A DNA stretch of 64,000 nt from Bifidobacterium sp. B4142. Lineage in GTDB: Bacteria > Actinomycetota > Actinomycetes > Actinomycetales > Bifidobacteriaceae. The DNA lies in assembly GCF_026537325.1 (NCBI RefSeq), contig NZ_JAFNMJ010000005.1:1-64000 (forward strand), in the 5' to 3' direction. The translations under genes were made by a program, and so were the position numbers. Shown here in pieces: positions 52,194 to 62,717 of this stretch (within the stretch, counting starts at the first letter, position 1; the number at the start of each line of letters is the position of its first letter). A model generated the notes under the pieces. It searched no databases, had not been told where the DNA came from, and saw only the letters and a program-made list of their open reading frames with translations.

Positions 52194-55046
52194 ATGAGCA
52201 GCATCCTGGTCCTTGTCGCAGCCCTGGTCATCACGGCGGGCATCATCTGGTACTTCTTCGCGCCCAGAAAGGCCACCCAAGCCAAGGATGAGGGCGGCAT
52301 CCAGACCGTCCACATCACAGTCAAGGGCGGATACAGCCCCCAGCTGATCCAGGTTCAGGCCGGGCGACCGGTCAAGCTGGTCTTCGACCGCCAGGAGAGC
52401 GGGGAATGCTCCTCGCACGTGGTCTTCAACGGTTTCAACATCGACAAGACCTTGCCCGCCTTCCAAACCTCGACTGTCCAGCTGACCCCACCCAAGGCCG
52501 GCGACTACCCCTTCGCCTGTGGGATGAACATGCTTCACGGGATGCTCCGGGCCACCGATGGACCGACGACCGTCAGTGCCGAGGCACAATCCGAACAAGC
52601 ACGAAGCAGCCAGTCGCAAGACGAGCATTCACCACAGACCGAATCCGCCAAGCCCGCTCAAGCCAATGGCGGCAGCGACCAGGACGAGGCGGATAAGGAG
52701 CGTACGGCAGAAATCCGCGATCTGACCAGGCGATTCATCGTAGCCCTGGTCTTCACGCTCCCGGTCTTCATTCCGGCCATGTTCGGCATGTTCCTGCCCA
52801 TGCCCCACATTCTGATGAACCCCTGGGTCCAGCTGGTCCTGATACTGCCAGTGATGTTCTATTCGGGCTGGCCCATCCACCGCACCGGATGGCTGGCGCT
52901 GGCACACCGGGCACCGGAGATGAACTCCCTGGTTGCCCTGGGCACTGCCACGGCCTTCCTGTACTCACTGGTGGTCACTGTGGCCCCGCAACTTTTGCCT
53001 GAGGGAAGCCGCGAACCCTACTACGAGGCCGTGGGCACCATCATCACGCTGATGATCCTCGGCCAGATCCTGGAGGCACGGGCCCGGCGCGGCACTGGTG
53101 ACGCCATCCGCGCCCTTGTCGGACTGAGGCCCAAGACAGCCACCGTGGTGAGGACCGACCAGGACGGCAGGGAGGCCACCCAGGAGATCGCCGTCGATGA
53201 TGTGGCCGTCGGAGACGTGATTCAGGTCCATCCGGGCGAGAAGCTGCCGGTGGATGGTCAGGTCATTTCGGGATCATCCTCTGTGGACGAATCCATGGTG
53301 ACCGGCGAGCCCATGCCCGTGCTCAAGCAGGAGGGCGATTCCCTCGTCGGAGCCACCGTCAACAGCACAGGTTCTCTGCGATACAGGGCCACCCAGGTAG
53401 GGCAGGACACGGTTCTGGCCCAAATCATCCGGCTGGTCAAGACGGCTCAGACCTCCAAGGCGCCCATCCAGAAGCTGGCCGACCGAATATCGTCCATCTT
53501 CATCCCCGGGGTAATTCTTGTGGCGCTCTGGACCTTCGTGGCCTGGTGGGCCTTCGGCCCCATGCCACGCGGAGTATATGGAATCGTGGCGGCGGTCTCC
53601 GTCCTAGTCATCGCCTGCCCCTGTGCCCTGGGCTTGGCCACTCCGCTATCCGTGACGATCGGCACCGGACGCGGCGCCCGTGCCGGAGTGCTCTACCGAT
53701 CGGCGGAAGCCTTGCAGGGAGCGCATGACATCGATACCATCGTCCTCGACAAGACCGGCACCATCACCCAGGGCAGGCCTGAACTGGCTGATGCCCTGAG
53801 CGTGCAGGGAATGGATGAGGACCTGCTAATAAGAGCGGCCGCGAGCGCCGAGAGCGATTCAGAACACCCCCTGGCCCAGGCCATCGTCCAGGCTGCCAAG
53901 GGCCGCAATCTAAAGCTGGTCCCGGTCAAGGACTTCGATTCGGTCACCGGGGCAGGCATCGATGCAACCTTCCCCTCCGGATCCTTCGAAGGATGCAAGG
54001 GCACCTCGCATGTCCTTGTCGGCAACCGCAAGCTGCTCGAGGACAAGGGAATCGAGCTGGAAAGCGAAACGTCAGACCAGGCAGGCGCGCAATCCCTCTT
54101 CGACACCGCCCGCGGCTGGGAGGGCCAGGGCCGTACGACCATCTTCGTGGCCATCGACGGCGAGCTTGCCGGAGTCCTGGCCGTGACTGACCAGGTCAAG
54201 TCCGGCTCCAAGCAGGCCATCCACGACATGAACGAGCGCGGCATCCAGACCATCATGCTGACTGGCGACAACCAGGGCACTGCCGAACAGGTCGGGGGGC
54301 AGGTGGGTGTCACCCGGGTGGTTGCGCAGATCCACCCTGAAGACAAGGCGAGCATCGTCAAGGCCCTTCAGGCTCAGGGGCACAAGGTGGCCATGATCGG
54401 CGACGGCATCAACGACGCCCCGGCCCTGGCCCAGGCCGACCTGGGCATGGCCATCGGCACCGGTACGGACGTGGCCATCGAATCCGCCGACGTGACCCTG
54501 GTCTCGGGCGACCTGAACGCGGCCGTCAAGGCCATTGACCTCTCTGCTGCGACCATGCGCAACATTCACCAGAACCTCTGGTTCGCCTTCGGATACAACG
54601 GGCTGGGCATCCCCATCGCCGCCGGGGTGCTCTACCCCTTCATCGGCCTCCTGCTCAACCCTATGATCGCCGGGGCGGCCATGGCATTCTCCTCCCTGTC
54701 GGTGGTGCTCAACGCCAACAGGTTGCGGCACACGCCTCTAAAAGCCAGGCCGGTCAAGGAGGTCGAGCCAATCGACATGGATGCCCTGACCAGGGACCTC
54801 AGTATTTCCACACACCAAGAACACAACCAAGAGAAAGGAAACGAGATGGGACTCTTCCATCATCATGACGACATGCAGCAGGATCAGGCAGCAGCAGAGA
54901 AGGTCACCGACCCGGTCTGCGGCATGTCCATCGACCCCGACACAGCTGCAGCCAAGCGCGACTACCAGGGCAAGACCTACTACTTCTGCTCGCAGAACTG
55001 CGTCGATACCTTCGACGCCGATCCGCAGAAAGTGCTCAACAAGTAG
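52194..55046 (+). CDS. copA: Copper-exporting P1B ATPase fused to cupredoxin and YHS domains
   Basis: This 950-residue protein begins with a membrane segment ([19 protein letters not shown]). A cupredoxin-like domain follows (about 36-123), with metal-ligand candidates in GECSSHVV and [11 protein letters not shown]. After an acidic/Gln-rich linker comes the copper ATPase: TGEPMP, the CPC metal site (Cys475 in ACPCALG), phosphorylated Asp519 in [17 protein letters not shown] and [10 protein letters not shown]. No N-terminal HMA domain is seen. From residue 885 a YHS domain ([10 protein letters not shown], then [13 protein letters not shown]) closes the protein. An internal ATG at 54846 has AAAGGA six bases upstream, so the YHS part may also be made separately as a 66-residue protein. 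The frame is open upstream into csoR; ATG 52194 is chosen from the operator position. Confidence 0.9.
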   Translation: MSSILVLVAALVITAGIIWYFFAPRKATQAKDEGGIQTVHITVKGGYSPQLIQVQAGRPVKLVFDRQESGECSSHVVFNGFNIDKTLPAFQTSTVQLTPPKAGDYPFACGMNMLHGMLRATDGPTTVSAEAQSEQARSSQSQDEHSPQTESAKPAQANGGSDQDEADKERTAEIRDLTRRFIVALVFTLPVFIPAMFGMFLPMPHILMNPWVQLVLILPVMFYSGWPIHRTGWLALAHRAPEMNSLVALGTATAFLYSLVVTVAPQLLPEGSREPYYEAVGTIITLMILGQILEARARRGTGDAIRALVGLRPKTATVVRTDQDGREATQEIAVDDVAVGDVIQVHPGEKLPVDGQVISGSSSVDESMVTGEPMPVLKQEGDSLVGATVNSTGSLRYRATQVGQDTVLAQIIRLVKTAQTSKAPIQKLADRISSIFIPGVILVALWTFVAWWAFGPMPRGVYGIVAAVSVLVIACPCALGLATPLSVTIGTGRGARAGVLYRSAEALQGAHDIDTIVLDKTGTITQGRPELADALSVQGMDEDLLIRAAASAESDSEHPLAQAIVQAAKGRNLKLVPVKDFDSVTGAGIDATFPSGSFEGCKGTSHVLVGNRKLLEDKGIELESETSDQAGAQSLFDTARGWEGQGRTTIFVAIDGELAGVLAVTDQVKSGSKQAIHDMNERGIQTIMLTGDNQGTAEQVGGQVGVTRVVAQIHPEDKASIVKALQAQGHKVAMIGDGINDAPALAQADLGMAIGTGTDVAIESADVTLVSGDLNAAVKAIDLSAATMRNIHQNLWFAFGYNGLGIPIAAGVLYPFIGLLLNPMIAGAAMAFSSLSVVLNANRLRHTPLKARPVKEVEPIDMDALTRDLSISTHQEHNQEKGNEMGLFHHHDDMQQDQAAAEKVTDPVCGMSIDPDTAAAKRDYQGKTYYFCSQNCVDTFDADPQKVLNK
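54846..55046 (+). CDS. Possible separately translated YHS-domain protein (internal start)
   Basis: In frame with the copper ATPase, an ATG at 54846 is preceded by AAAGGA-AACGAG, a better ribosome site than that of the ATPase itself. It would give 66 residues: [14 protein letters not shown], a His/Asp/Gln-rich head, then a YHS domain with three cysteines. It could be a small soluble copper-binding or delivery protein made alongside the fusion, or the relic of a once separate gene whose upstream stop codon was lost. Confidence 0.45.
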   Translation: MGLFHHHDDMQQDQAAAEKVTDPVCGMSIDPDTAAAKRDYQGKTYYFCSQNCVDTFDADPQKVLNK

Positions 55047-55067
55047 GATCGTACGTTTGGCATCTGA

Positions 55068-56159
55068 TCAGCGGTCGTCAGCGAGCTGCCAAGGCTGGTC
55101 GAAAAAGTCGAAGATGCGTTCCAAGTAAGGCCTCAGGACCTTGTCCGGCATTTGGTAGAGCTCGTGCATGCTGTCCGGGATGCGCACCAGCTTAGCCTGG
55201 CAGCCGCCCTGCTGGACCTGGTCGACAAAACGGTTCTGGGGCATCGGCAGCACAAACCGGTCGGGCTGGGCCTGGAAAAGCAGCAGAGGGGTCTCCACTC
55301 GGCTGCACCGGTTGGGGCGCAGTATGGCCCGGCTCATCTCCAGACTCTCCCTGACCCAGCCGAAGGTGGCGGCACTGGTCTGGTAGTGCAGTTCCTGGGC
55401 CCGCAACTTATGGGCCCAGGCCACCCGCGCCTGGCTGCCATTGGGGTACTTGCCCATGTCCAGCTCGGGGCGGAATGGCCCAAACCCCGGAACCATGCTG
55501 CGCGAGCGGCCCATCATGCAGGCGGCGTTTGTTGCCGTCCAGGCCACCGAAGGCATGAACCCGGTCCGCGGCGCAATCATGGGTGATGACAGGACCGCCT
55601 TGTCGATGAGGGAGGGGAAGGTTTCCAGCATCCGCGCAGCCACGCCGCCGCCCATGGAATGGGCATAGAGCACCATGGGCTCGTCTTGGGCATACTGCTG
55701 GCCCACCTGGGAGCAGAAGGCGGCCAGATCCGCCACATACCGCTGCCAATGATCCACCCAGATCAGGCTGGGATCGTTCACACCACGGCCAGAGAAACCA
55801 TGCCCCCAATGCTCGGGAACGCAGACGGAGTACCCCTGCATCAGGAAGTACCAGGCCATCTCCTGGTACTTGTCGGCGAATTCCGAAAAACCGAAGGAGA
55901 TGATCGCGGCCCCGCGCACACGAGCTGAGCCGGACTCCACCGCACCCTTGCGGAACAGCGTCCTGTCATAGCAAACGTAATGCAGAAGTCGGGAGGGGTC
56001 CACGCCGCTGAGATGGGCCTTGTCCAGGAGGGTTCCCCCGTCCTCGCCGCCGTCATGGGAGATCATCCATCCGTCACTGCGACAGGAGGCCAGGTCAGGA
56101 AGGACACGATCCTTCATGATTTGGTCGTAGCGGCGTTCCTCAACCAGTTGGACGCTCAT
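55068..56159 (-). CDS. Alpha/beta hydrolase (lysophospholipase/monoacylglycerol lipase-like)
   Basis: This 363-residue soluble hydrolase has the nucleophile elbow YAHSMGGGVAARM, an early VCVPEHWGHGFSG segment typical of the Hydrolase_4 family (monoacylglycerol lipase/lysophospholipase L2), and a likely aspartate in FQAQPDRFV with a late histidine in DSMHELYQM. No signal peptide. The ATG at 56159 follows AGGGTGAG. It ends 22 bp from the convergent copper gene, and lies 36 bp downstream of the YhgE pair, so it may belong to the same transcript. Confidence 0.82.
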   Translation of the reverse strand: MSVQLVEERRYDQIMKDRVLPDLASCRSDGWMISHDGGEDGGTLLDKAHLSGVDPSRLLHYVCYDRTLFRKGAVESGSARVRGAAIISFGFSEFADKYQEMAWYFLMQGYSVCVPEHWGHGFSGRGVNDPSLIWVDHWQRYVADLAAFCSQVGQQYAQDEPMVLYAHSMGGGVAARMLETFPSLIDKAVLSSPMIAPRTGFMPSVAWTATNAACMMGRSRSMVPGFGPFRPELDMGKYPNGSQARVAWAHKLRAQELHYQTSAATFGWVRESLEMSRAILRPNRCSRVETPLLLFQAQPDRFVLPMPQNRFVDQVQQGGCQAKLVRIPDSMHELYQMPDKVLRPYLERIFDFFDQPWQLADDR

Positions 56160-56194
56160 GCTCTCACCCTATACCACCTTCTGCCGGACTCGCC

Positions 56195-58525
56195 CTACAT
56201 GAGCCGGGTGCTCTCAAGGTTTCTGACGATCCAGTCATTGAAGCGGATGACGGGCTTGCGCAGGACCAGCCCCAGCAGCAACGAGGGCACCAGGAAGAGG
56301 GCCAGGGTGGCCATCTCCCGCCAGAACTCCATGCCGTAGGCTCCGGCAACGGCCGACTGCATGGCTCCTATAGCATGGACGAAGGGCAGGAAGGGATAAA
56401 CCCCCTGGAAGAAGCCAGGCAGGGTCTCCATGGGGAAGGTGCCGCCCGAGCCAGCCACCTGCATGACTAGGAGGATAACGGCAATAGCCTTGCCGATGTC
56501 CCCGAAGGAGACGACCAGGGTATAGATCAGATTCATGAAGACGAATGAGGCGAAGACCGCCACCAGCACGAACATCAGCGGATGGACGCACTGGACCTTC
56601 AGGTAGAAGAGGTCTCCTAGAGCGATCAGGCAGCCCTGGAGGATGGCCATCAGGGCGAAGACCGCGAATCTGCCGAAGTACTCCTGGTAGAGCTGAAGGC
56701 CGAAGCGGCGGGCGTTGCCTGGCGACTCGGGGCGGAAGTCTCCCCAGGAGCGGCGGCCTTCGGAATCCTCATCCAGGTCATCGGCCCTCTTCCATGCATC
56801 CTGCAGGGAGTCCAAGTGCAGGACGGAGGCTTTCTTCTTGTCTGACAGAGCCACTTTCATCATGGCCGCCAGAATGGTGGCACCCACCCAAATGGAGAGG
56901 ATGGTGTAGAAGGGGGTCATAGCCGACCCGTAGTTCATGACTGGGAAGACCGCATGCCGATGGATGCCTACCGGTGAGGACAGAAGGGCGGCCATGGTTT
57001 CGGAATCCCCGCTCAGCAGAGTCTTGACCTCCTGCGTATCTTTGCCCTGCGAAGCCTGGGTCAGATGTCCCCCTAGGTCGGTCAGCCGCTTGGAGGCCTG
57101 CTCCAGGCACTGGGAGATCTCACCCAGCTGGTCCTTGGCCTGGCTGATATCCCTGGTCATAGGGCCCGTCAGCCCAGAGGCGCCCTTGACGGTTCCATCC
57201 AGACCCGTCAGCAGCCGATCGGTCGAGGTGACCACGATGTCCATGGATGAAGCCAAGTCGTCCAGGCGAGGCTTCAGGTCATTGCGGTACTGGGTGCGGA
57301 CCTGATCCACCGAGGCACGGGCCTGAGCGATCCTGTTCTTCAGATCCTGACGCTGACCGCCCAGCTTGTCCTTGCCCTCCTTGGCTGCCTGGGAAGCCTG
57401 GCTGATCCGGTCGGCCAGGTCACGTTGGGCCGCCTGGGCTGTGCGCATTCCGGCCTGGGCCTGATCGATGGCGGTCAGCAGGGCCTGGCGCTGGTCAGCT
57501 GTCAGATTGGCATCGGATTCCACAGTGCTGCGCAGATCCTCCAGGCTGGCGATCATCCCGTCGTAGTCGGCCGCCGAGTCTCTGATCCGCTCGCTCAGAT
57601 AGTTCAGATGGCTGCTGACAGCATCGCTCTGCTGGCCCACCTTGTCGAAAGCGTCATCGATCTTAGAGCCGATGGTGTCATAGGCACCCGAGGCCTGGTC
57701 AAGGGCAACGTCGACCGCCTGGGCCGACCCGGAGAGGGACTTGCCCAGATCCTTGGACCCCTTGGTTCCCTGGTTCAGGGCCTTCCTGGCATCGGCCATG
57801 GCGGAGTCAGACCGACCCAGAATCCTGCCGGTGGCGTCGATCATCTTTCCGGAGGAATCCAGAAGGCCCGCATAGGCATTCACCTGACTGGAGGCAGTGG
57901 TCAGCCGCTGTGACATCTGATCGATGTGGCCGGTCGCCCTGGCCAGATAATCCTGGACCTGGGGGCTCTCGGAGTAAGTAAAAACCTGGCTGGCCAGGTC
58001 GATCCCCACCTGGCCCACGGTCTTGACGAAGGTCTTGTCGATGGTTGTGGCCACAGTGTCGGCCCCCTGCTCAGTGACATGGGGGGCGATGGCGTTTTTC
58101 TTTTCGTTCAGGTAGTACTCAAGGCTGGCATGCTTCACGTCCTGCGAGAAGAGGGTCATCATGTCCGCGCTGAAATCCTTGGGAATGACGATGGCAGCAT
58201 AGTACTCGCCTGAGCGCACCCCCTCCAGGGCCTGGTCGCGGTTGACGAACCTCCAATCCAGCTGGTCGTTTGCCCGCAAGGTGCTGGTGACCGTCTCCCC
58301 CACGTTGATCCTGACCGGAATCAGGTCGGATTTGTACCCCTTGTCGGTGTTGGCCACGGCCACCTTGATGGCCTTGGTGTTCTTGTAGGGGTCCCAGCTG
58401 GCGGCGATGTTGAACCAGGCATAGAGGGCCGGGACAATAATCAGGCCCATCAGGACGATGATGGCGATGACGTTGCTGGTGGCATCGGCCAGGTCCTTGC
58501 GCAGGATCCTCCAGATGTTCCTCAT
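56195..58525 (-). CDS. YhgE/Pip-domain membrane protein (second copy)
   Basis: This 776-residue protein has the YhgE/Pip layout: one N-terminal membrane segment ending in LYAWFNIAASWDPYKNT, a long extracellular region with extended coiled coil (about 170-510), and five or six C-terminal membrane segments of the ABC-2 permease type. VVIPKDFSADMMTLF is a conserved segment. Its start overlaps the stop of the preceding paralogue (ATGA), so both are made together, perhaps as a hetero-oligomer. Homologues include the Lactococcus phage-infection protein Pip and type VII secretion EsaA-like proteins; no ESX genes are near. Confidence 0.86.
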   Translation of the reverse strand: MRNIWRILRKDLADATSNVIAIIVLMGLIIVPALYAWFNIAASWDPYKNTKAIKVAVANTDKGYKSDLIPVRINVGETVTSTLRANDQLDWRFVNRDQALEGVRSGEYYAAIVIPKDFSADMMTLFSQDVKHASLEYYLNEKKNAIAPHVTEQGADTVATTIDKTFVKTVGQVGIDLASQVFTYSESPQVQDYLARATGHIDQMSQRLTTASSQVNAYAGLLDSSGKMIDATGRILGRSDSAMADARKALNQGTKGSKDLGKSLSGSAQAVDVALDQASGAYDTIGSKIDDAFDKVGQQSDAVSSHLNYLSERIRDSAADYDGMIASLEDLRSTVESDANLTADQRQALLTAIDQAQAGMRTAQAAQRDLADRISQASQAAKEGKDKLGGQRQDLKNRIAQARASVDQVRTQYRNDLKPRLDDLASSMDIVVTSTDRLLTGLDGTVKGASGLTGPMTRDISQAKDQLGEISQCLEQASKRLTDLGGHLTQASQGKDTQEVKTLLSGDSETMAALLSSPVGIHRHAVFPVMNYGSAMTPFYTILSIWVGATILAAMMKVALSDKKKASVLHLDSLQDAWKRADDLDEDSEGRRSWGDFRPESPGNARRFGLQLYQEYFGRFAVFALMAILQGCLIALGDLFYLKVQCVHPLMFVLVAVFASFVFMNLIYTLVVSFGDIGKAIAVILLVMQVAGSGGTFPMETLPGFFQGVYPFLPFVHAIGAMQSAVAGAYGMEFWREMATLALFLVPSLLLGLVLRKPVIRFNDWIVRNLESTRLM

Positions 58526-61158
58526 CGGCGATCACCATCCTCGGGAGCGTCCTCCTCATCGCGGCTCATGACTGATTCGCGCACGGCCGAGGTCAGCCTG
58601 GTCATGGCCGAGGGACCCTGCCGACGCGGGCGAATCAGGGTGAGGAAGTCCATGCCGGGACGCTCGGTCAGGCCCAGCTGCCGAACATAGCTGTCGCAGA
58701 TGTACTCGACGATGATCAGGTAGGCGTCTATCAGGACGATGGAAGCGATGCAGGCGATCAGCATGACGATCTTGGCTTCGGTGCTGAACAACAGGATGAG
58801 GAAGAGCACTGGCAGCAGAACCAGGACCAGACCACCCCGGATCAGCGTTGGATAGAGGGCCAGGAAGCGATGCGCACGCCGCCTTATGACGGCGCGGTAG
58901 TCGCCCTCGCCCAGGATGGAGCGGGCCAGGCTGCCCAGGCTCAGACGGCGGTCGGCTGAATGGTTCTGCTCGGTCAGCATCAGGTCAGTGGCACCAAGCC
59001 GCCGGTCGAAGAGGGCATTCAGGTTGAGCAGGTACCGCCGCACCACCAGTCCGATCAGGAGGGCCACCGGCAGGTACCAGAAGATGTGGAGCATGTCCTG
59101 CCAATAGTGGTTGCCGTACATGCCGCCGATGGTCTCACGCATGGCGTTGATTCCGTAGGTGAAGGGCAGCCACGGGTTCAGATTGCGGAAGAAGTCGGGC
59201 ATCATCTCAATCGGGTACATGCCCGAGGACCCAGGTATCTGCAGGATGACCAGAACCACAGCCAAGGCCTTGCCGATGTGCCTGAAAGAGGCGGCCAGGG
59301 CATAGATGATATTGATGTAGACGAAGGAGGCAAAGACCCCGGCCAGGACGAACAGGGCGGGTTGGCGGCACTGGATGCCCAGCATCAGGTCGCCCACTGT
59401 AGCGATCAGCGCCTGGAAGAAGCCGACGAAGACCAGCAGAAGCCAACGACCCAGGTAAGCCTGGGTGGCGGTGCATTTGCGGATGCCCTCCTTGTCGACC
59501 TCCAGCTTGTAGATGGCTATCAGGATGAACCCACCCACCCAGAGAGCCAGATTGGTATAGAAGGGCGCCACGGATGACCCGTAGTTGCTGACCGGATAGA
59601 CCGTGTGCGAGGCCAGCTCCACCGGCGAGGCCATGGCCTTTCCGAAGGATTCCGGGCTCAACCCCAGGGTCTGGGTCATCCGGTTCCAAGCAGCCGAGGA
59701 CCCAAGGGCTGCCACATCGGTCCGAACCCCCTCCAGGTCGGACCTGACCGAGGCCAGGGAGGCCCTGGTGGTGGACAGGGTCGACTGGGCCTGACCGATG
59801 GTGGAATCCAGTTGATCCAGCAGGGCATCGGTTTGGACGGCCGTGGTGGCCAGGTTGCTCAGGGCACCTTGGAGAGAGCCGTTGGAGGCATTGAGGGCAT
59901 CCAGCCCGGTAAGGAGGTTGGGCATGGTGGTCCCAGCCAGGCTCTGGCTGGCCGCAGCCAGAGCCTTGATGCCTGTGCCGCCGGTGTCGGTCATGGCCGA
60001 GCTCAGGTCTGATGCGGCCCGCCTGCCCGAGTCCAGAGCCGTCGAGGAGTTCTTCTTGAAGGCATCAAGGGATGACTTCTGCTTCTGGTTGGTCTTTTTC
60101 AGATCGTCAATCTGCCGCTGGATGCTCTCATAGGCCGGATCCCCAGAATGTAGCCCGGACTGGTCCAGACCCGACTGGAGCAGGTCCACAGCCTTCCCAT
60201 TGGCATCGATCAGCTGGCCCAAGCCGGAATTGACCCGGTCCACCTTGTCCTGGGTGGCGTTCAGGTCGGCGGTGATCCCGCCTGCCACTGTATTCACATC
60301 CGTGACCGCGCTGGACAGCCGCACTGACCCGTCCGCCAGGGCCTGGTTCAGGGCAGAAGAGAACCGAAGACTGTCGTCGCGGGTCTTGGCCATGCTGCTC
60401 TGAGCTCTGTTCAGAGTGGCCTGGGTGGCCGATATCTGACTCTGCAGGTCCTTGATGTCGCTTCTGGAGCCGGCCACGGTCTGCCGGGCCTGGCCCATGG
60501 TGGAACCGATCCGGTCAAGCTGGCCGTCCGTCCGATCCAGCTGGTCGATAATTTCCCCCAGGTCGCCCACCACCTGGCTGCGGCTCTGCTCGGCCGCGCC
60601 CTGGGCATCGCCGACGGTCTGCAGGACCTTCCCGGCCAAGGCGTCGCTGACGGCCGAGACGAAGACCGCGTTGATCTCCTGATCGATGGTGGAGGCGCCG
60701 GTGTCGGTCACCTTGGGAGCGATGGCGTTCTTCTTCTCATTGACGTAATAGTTCAGAGCGGGCCTGTTCCCGGCCCCCTCGACGATGCCGACCAGGTCGG
60801 CGCTGAACCGTTCAGGAATGATGATGGCCGCGTAGCACTGGCCCGAGTGGACCTCTTCGATGGCCCTTTCATCATCGTCCATGAACTTCCAGCCCAGGCT
60901 TTTATTGCCGCGCAGCTCCTGGATGACCGATCTGCCGGCGTTGATCCTGCCCGTCTCTGCGGATTGCGCCCCTCGGTCCATGCTGACGACGGCCACGGGC
61001 AGATTGTTGACGTTGCTGTAGGGATCCCAGAGAGCCATGATGTTGAACCAGGCATAGAGGGAGGGCAGCACAGCCACGCCGATGGTCACCACCAGGGCCA
61101 CGGGGTTGCGCAGTATCCGCCAGAGATCTCGCCTGAAGATGGCCAACACGGTCTTCAC
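58522..61158 (-). CDS. YhgE/Pip-domain membrane protein (first copy)
   Basis: This 878-residue paralogue of the next gene has the same N-terminal LYAWFNIMALWDPYSNVNNL, a long coiled-coil ectodomain (about 185-510) and C-terminal membrane segments. It adds about 150 residues at the end, with two more hydrophobic segments (LVLVLLPVLFLILLF and IVMLIACIASIVLIDAYLII) and a charged tail. The GTG at 61158 follows AAGGAGG by nine bases. It is the first gene of the pair; a third gene (alpha/beta hydrolase) may share the transcript. Role in cell envelope or phage adsorption is possible from the family. Confidence 0.86.
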   Translation of the reverse strand: MKTVLAIFRRDLWRILRNPVALVVTIGVAVLPSLYAWFNIMALWDPYSNVNNLPVAVVSMDRGAQSAETGRINAGRSVIQELRGNKSLGWKFMDDDERAIEEVHSGQCYAAIIIPERFSADLVGIVEGAGNRPALNYYVNEKKNAIAPKVTDTGASTIDQEINAVFVSAVSDALAGKVLQTVGDAQGAAEQSRSQVVGDLGEIIDQLDRTDGQLDRIGSTMGQARQTVAGSRSDIKDLQSQISATQATLNRAQSSMAKTRDDSLRFSSALNQALADGSVRLSSAVTDVNTVAGGITADLNATQDKVDRVNSGLGQLIDANGKAVDLLQSGLDQSGLHSGDPAYESIQRQIDDLKKTNQKQKSSLDAFKKNSSTALDSGRRAASDLSSAMTDTGGTGIKALAAASQSLAGTTMPNLLTGLDALNASNGSLQGALSNLATTAVQTDALLDQLDSTIGQAQSTLSTTRASLASVRSDLEGVRTDVAALGSSAAWNRMTQTLGLSPESFGKAMASPVELASHTVYPVSNYGSSVAPFYTNLALWVGGFILIAIYKLEVDKEGIRKCTATQAYLGRWLLLVFVGFFQALIATVGDLMLGIQCRQPALFVLAGVFASFVYINIIYALAASFRHIGKALAVVLVILQIPGSSGMYPIEMMPDFFRNLNPWLPFTYGINAMRETIGGMYGNHYWQDMLHIFWYLPVALLIGLVVRRYLLNLNALFDRRLGATDLMLTEQNHSADRRLSLGSLARSILGEGDYRAVIRRRAHRFLALYPTLIRGGLVLVLLPVLFLILLFSTEAKIVMLIACIASIVLIDAYLIIVEYICDSYVRQLGLTERPGMDFLTLIRPRRQGPSAMTRLTSAVRESVMSRDEEDAPEDGDRR

Positions 61159-61352
61159 CGCCAGGAACCTCCTTCTTGTCTGTCCAGGGGATCACGGCAC
61201 TGGCCTACTCCACTCGGATCGGCTGCATCCTCCCGGGACCTACGTCCGGCCTGAGTATAGCCACCCTTCCTTACTGGCCCAGACCAGTCAGCTGATTGTG
61301 AATGCCCATGCAAGGCCGGACCGTCAGAGCAGCAAGGGCTTCTGACGACGGT

Positions 61353-62660
61353 TTATGCCTTGGCCACGAACAGACGCGAGACCGCCATCGACAGGGCCAC
61401 AGCCAGGCCCATGGGCATGAAGGCCATGACCGGCAGGCGGCAGACCTCCATGAGCATAGCCATGGCCATGAGCGGAGCCTGCTGGGAGGCGGCCAGCAGG
61501 GAGGCGGCGCCGATCACGGCACACTGCCAGACCGGCAGGCCGGGCACAAGGCAAGCCAGCGGCAGGCCCAAAACAGCGCCCATGGCGGATCCCAGGGCTA
61601 TGGATGGCGTCAGAGTGCCGCCGAAAGCCCCAGCACGGATGGTTGCTGTGGTCAGCAGAGCCTTGGCCAGCGCAAAGAGGGCCAAGAGGGCAAGTGACCG
61701 AGCCAGCTGGAGCCCTGAGAACCCGACGGACAGCAGCTGATCCATGCCCATCTGGGCTAGAGCCCGGCCGTTGCCCATGACCTGGGGGACAGCCAGAGCG
61801 ACCAGCCCGGTCAACAGAGCTACCCCCGTCAGCTGCCAGATGGCGGCAGGGCCAGTAGTTCTATGGGACTCTGCCCAGGATGTCATCCAGCGGAATCCGG
61901 CCCCCAGCAGCCCCATGACTGGTCCGATCAAGAGGACCGCTGCCATGAGCCATGGCCGGAAGGGATCGGAGCCGACCTTATAGTAAGGGGTAAAACCCTT
62001 GATAGATCCGCCGACCAGGGTAGCCAAGGCCGACATAGCCAGATTGACCGTCACCACTTCGGTATCCACCCGCCGTAGCAGCACCTCGATGCCGAAGAAG
62101 GCCCCGGTCAGAGGCGCAATGTAAATGCCGGCGAACCCTGCACCTGCCGCCGAAGCCACAAGCAGCGGACCGTCCTGATCACGCAGCCCCAGCCGTCGTC
62201 CCAGCCTGGTCCAGAGACCGCCCAGAAGAGCCCCGGCCTCGCGAGGGGCCACCTCCCTGCCTATGGAGCCGCCAGCAGCCACAAAGAAGATCTGGGTAAG
62301 CACATGAACCACGGTCCGGCCCGGAGGCATGGATGCACCCTTGACGGCCTGATCGACCGAGGGAACCAGCCTGGTCCTCGTCCGCAGCCAGGCCCAGACC
62401 AGACCGGCCACCAGCCCGGCCAAGGTCACCGAGGCCAGCCTTCTGATCGGCGGAACCACCTCAGCCGTGGGAGCCCCTGGGGTCTCAGCGAAACCCAGCA
62501 GGCCGACCTGAGTCAACTCAAAGAACCTTGCCAGCAGGCCGGAGGAAAGTCCGACCAATAGACCTAGGCAGAGCACCGAGACCGCCAGACCCCAGCTACG
62601 GGGAAGCCGGAATCCGCGTTCGGGACCTGGAGCCTGGTCAGGCTTTCGTTGGATATGCAC
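61353..62660 (-). CDS. ClC-family chloride channel/antiporter
   Basis: This 435-residue membrane protein has about ten hydrophobic segments. The N-terminal selectivity motif reads GSIGREVAPREAG where classic ClC proteins have GREGP, GIYIAPLTGAFFGIE is the next signature, and GGTLTPSIALG stands for the GxFxP-type motif. The usual tyrosine ligand was not found by eye. It is probably a chloride or fluoride exchanger variant. The GTG at 62660 has GGAG close upstream. Confidence 0.82.
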   Translation of the reverse strand: MHIQRKPDQAPGPERGFRLPRSWGLAVSVLCLGLLVGLSSGLLARFFELTQVGLLGFAETPGAPTAEVVPPIRRLASVTLAGLVAGLVWAWLRTRTRLVPSVDQAVKGASMPPGRTVVHVLTQIFFVAAGGSIGREVAPREAGALLGGLWTRLGRRLGLRDQDGPLLVASAAGAGFAGIYIAPLTGAFFGIEVLLRRVDTEVVTVNLAMSALATLVGGSIKGFTPYYKVGSDPFRPWLMAAVLLIGPVMGLLGAGFRWMTSWAESHRTTGPAAIWQLTGVALLTGLVALAVPQVMGNGRALAQMGMDQLLSVGFSGLQLARSLALLALFALAKALLTTATIRAGAFGGTLTPSIALGSAMGAVLGLPLACLVPGLPVWQCAVIGAASLLAASQQAPLMAMAMLMEVCRLPVMAFMPMGLAVALSMAVSRLFVAKA

Positions 62661-62717
62661 AACTCCAATCTAGCGGGAGCAACCGCCAGCAGAGCGTTAG
62701 CCCAAGCAGTCTTTCCG

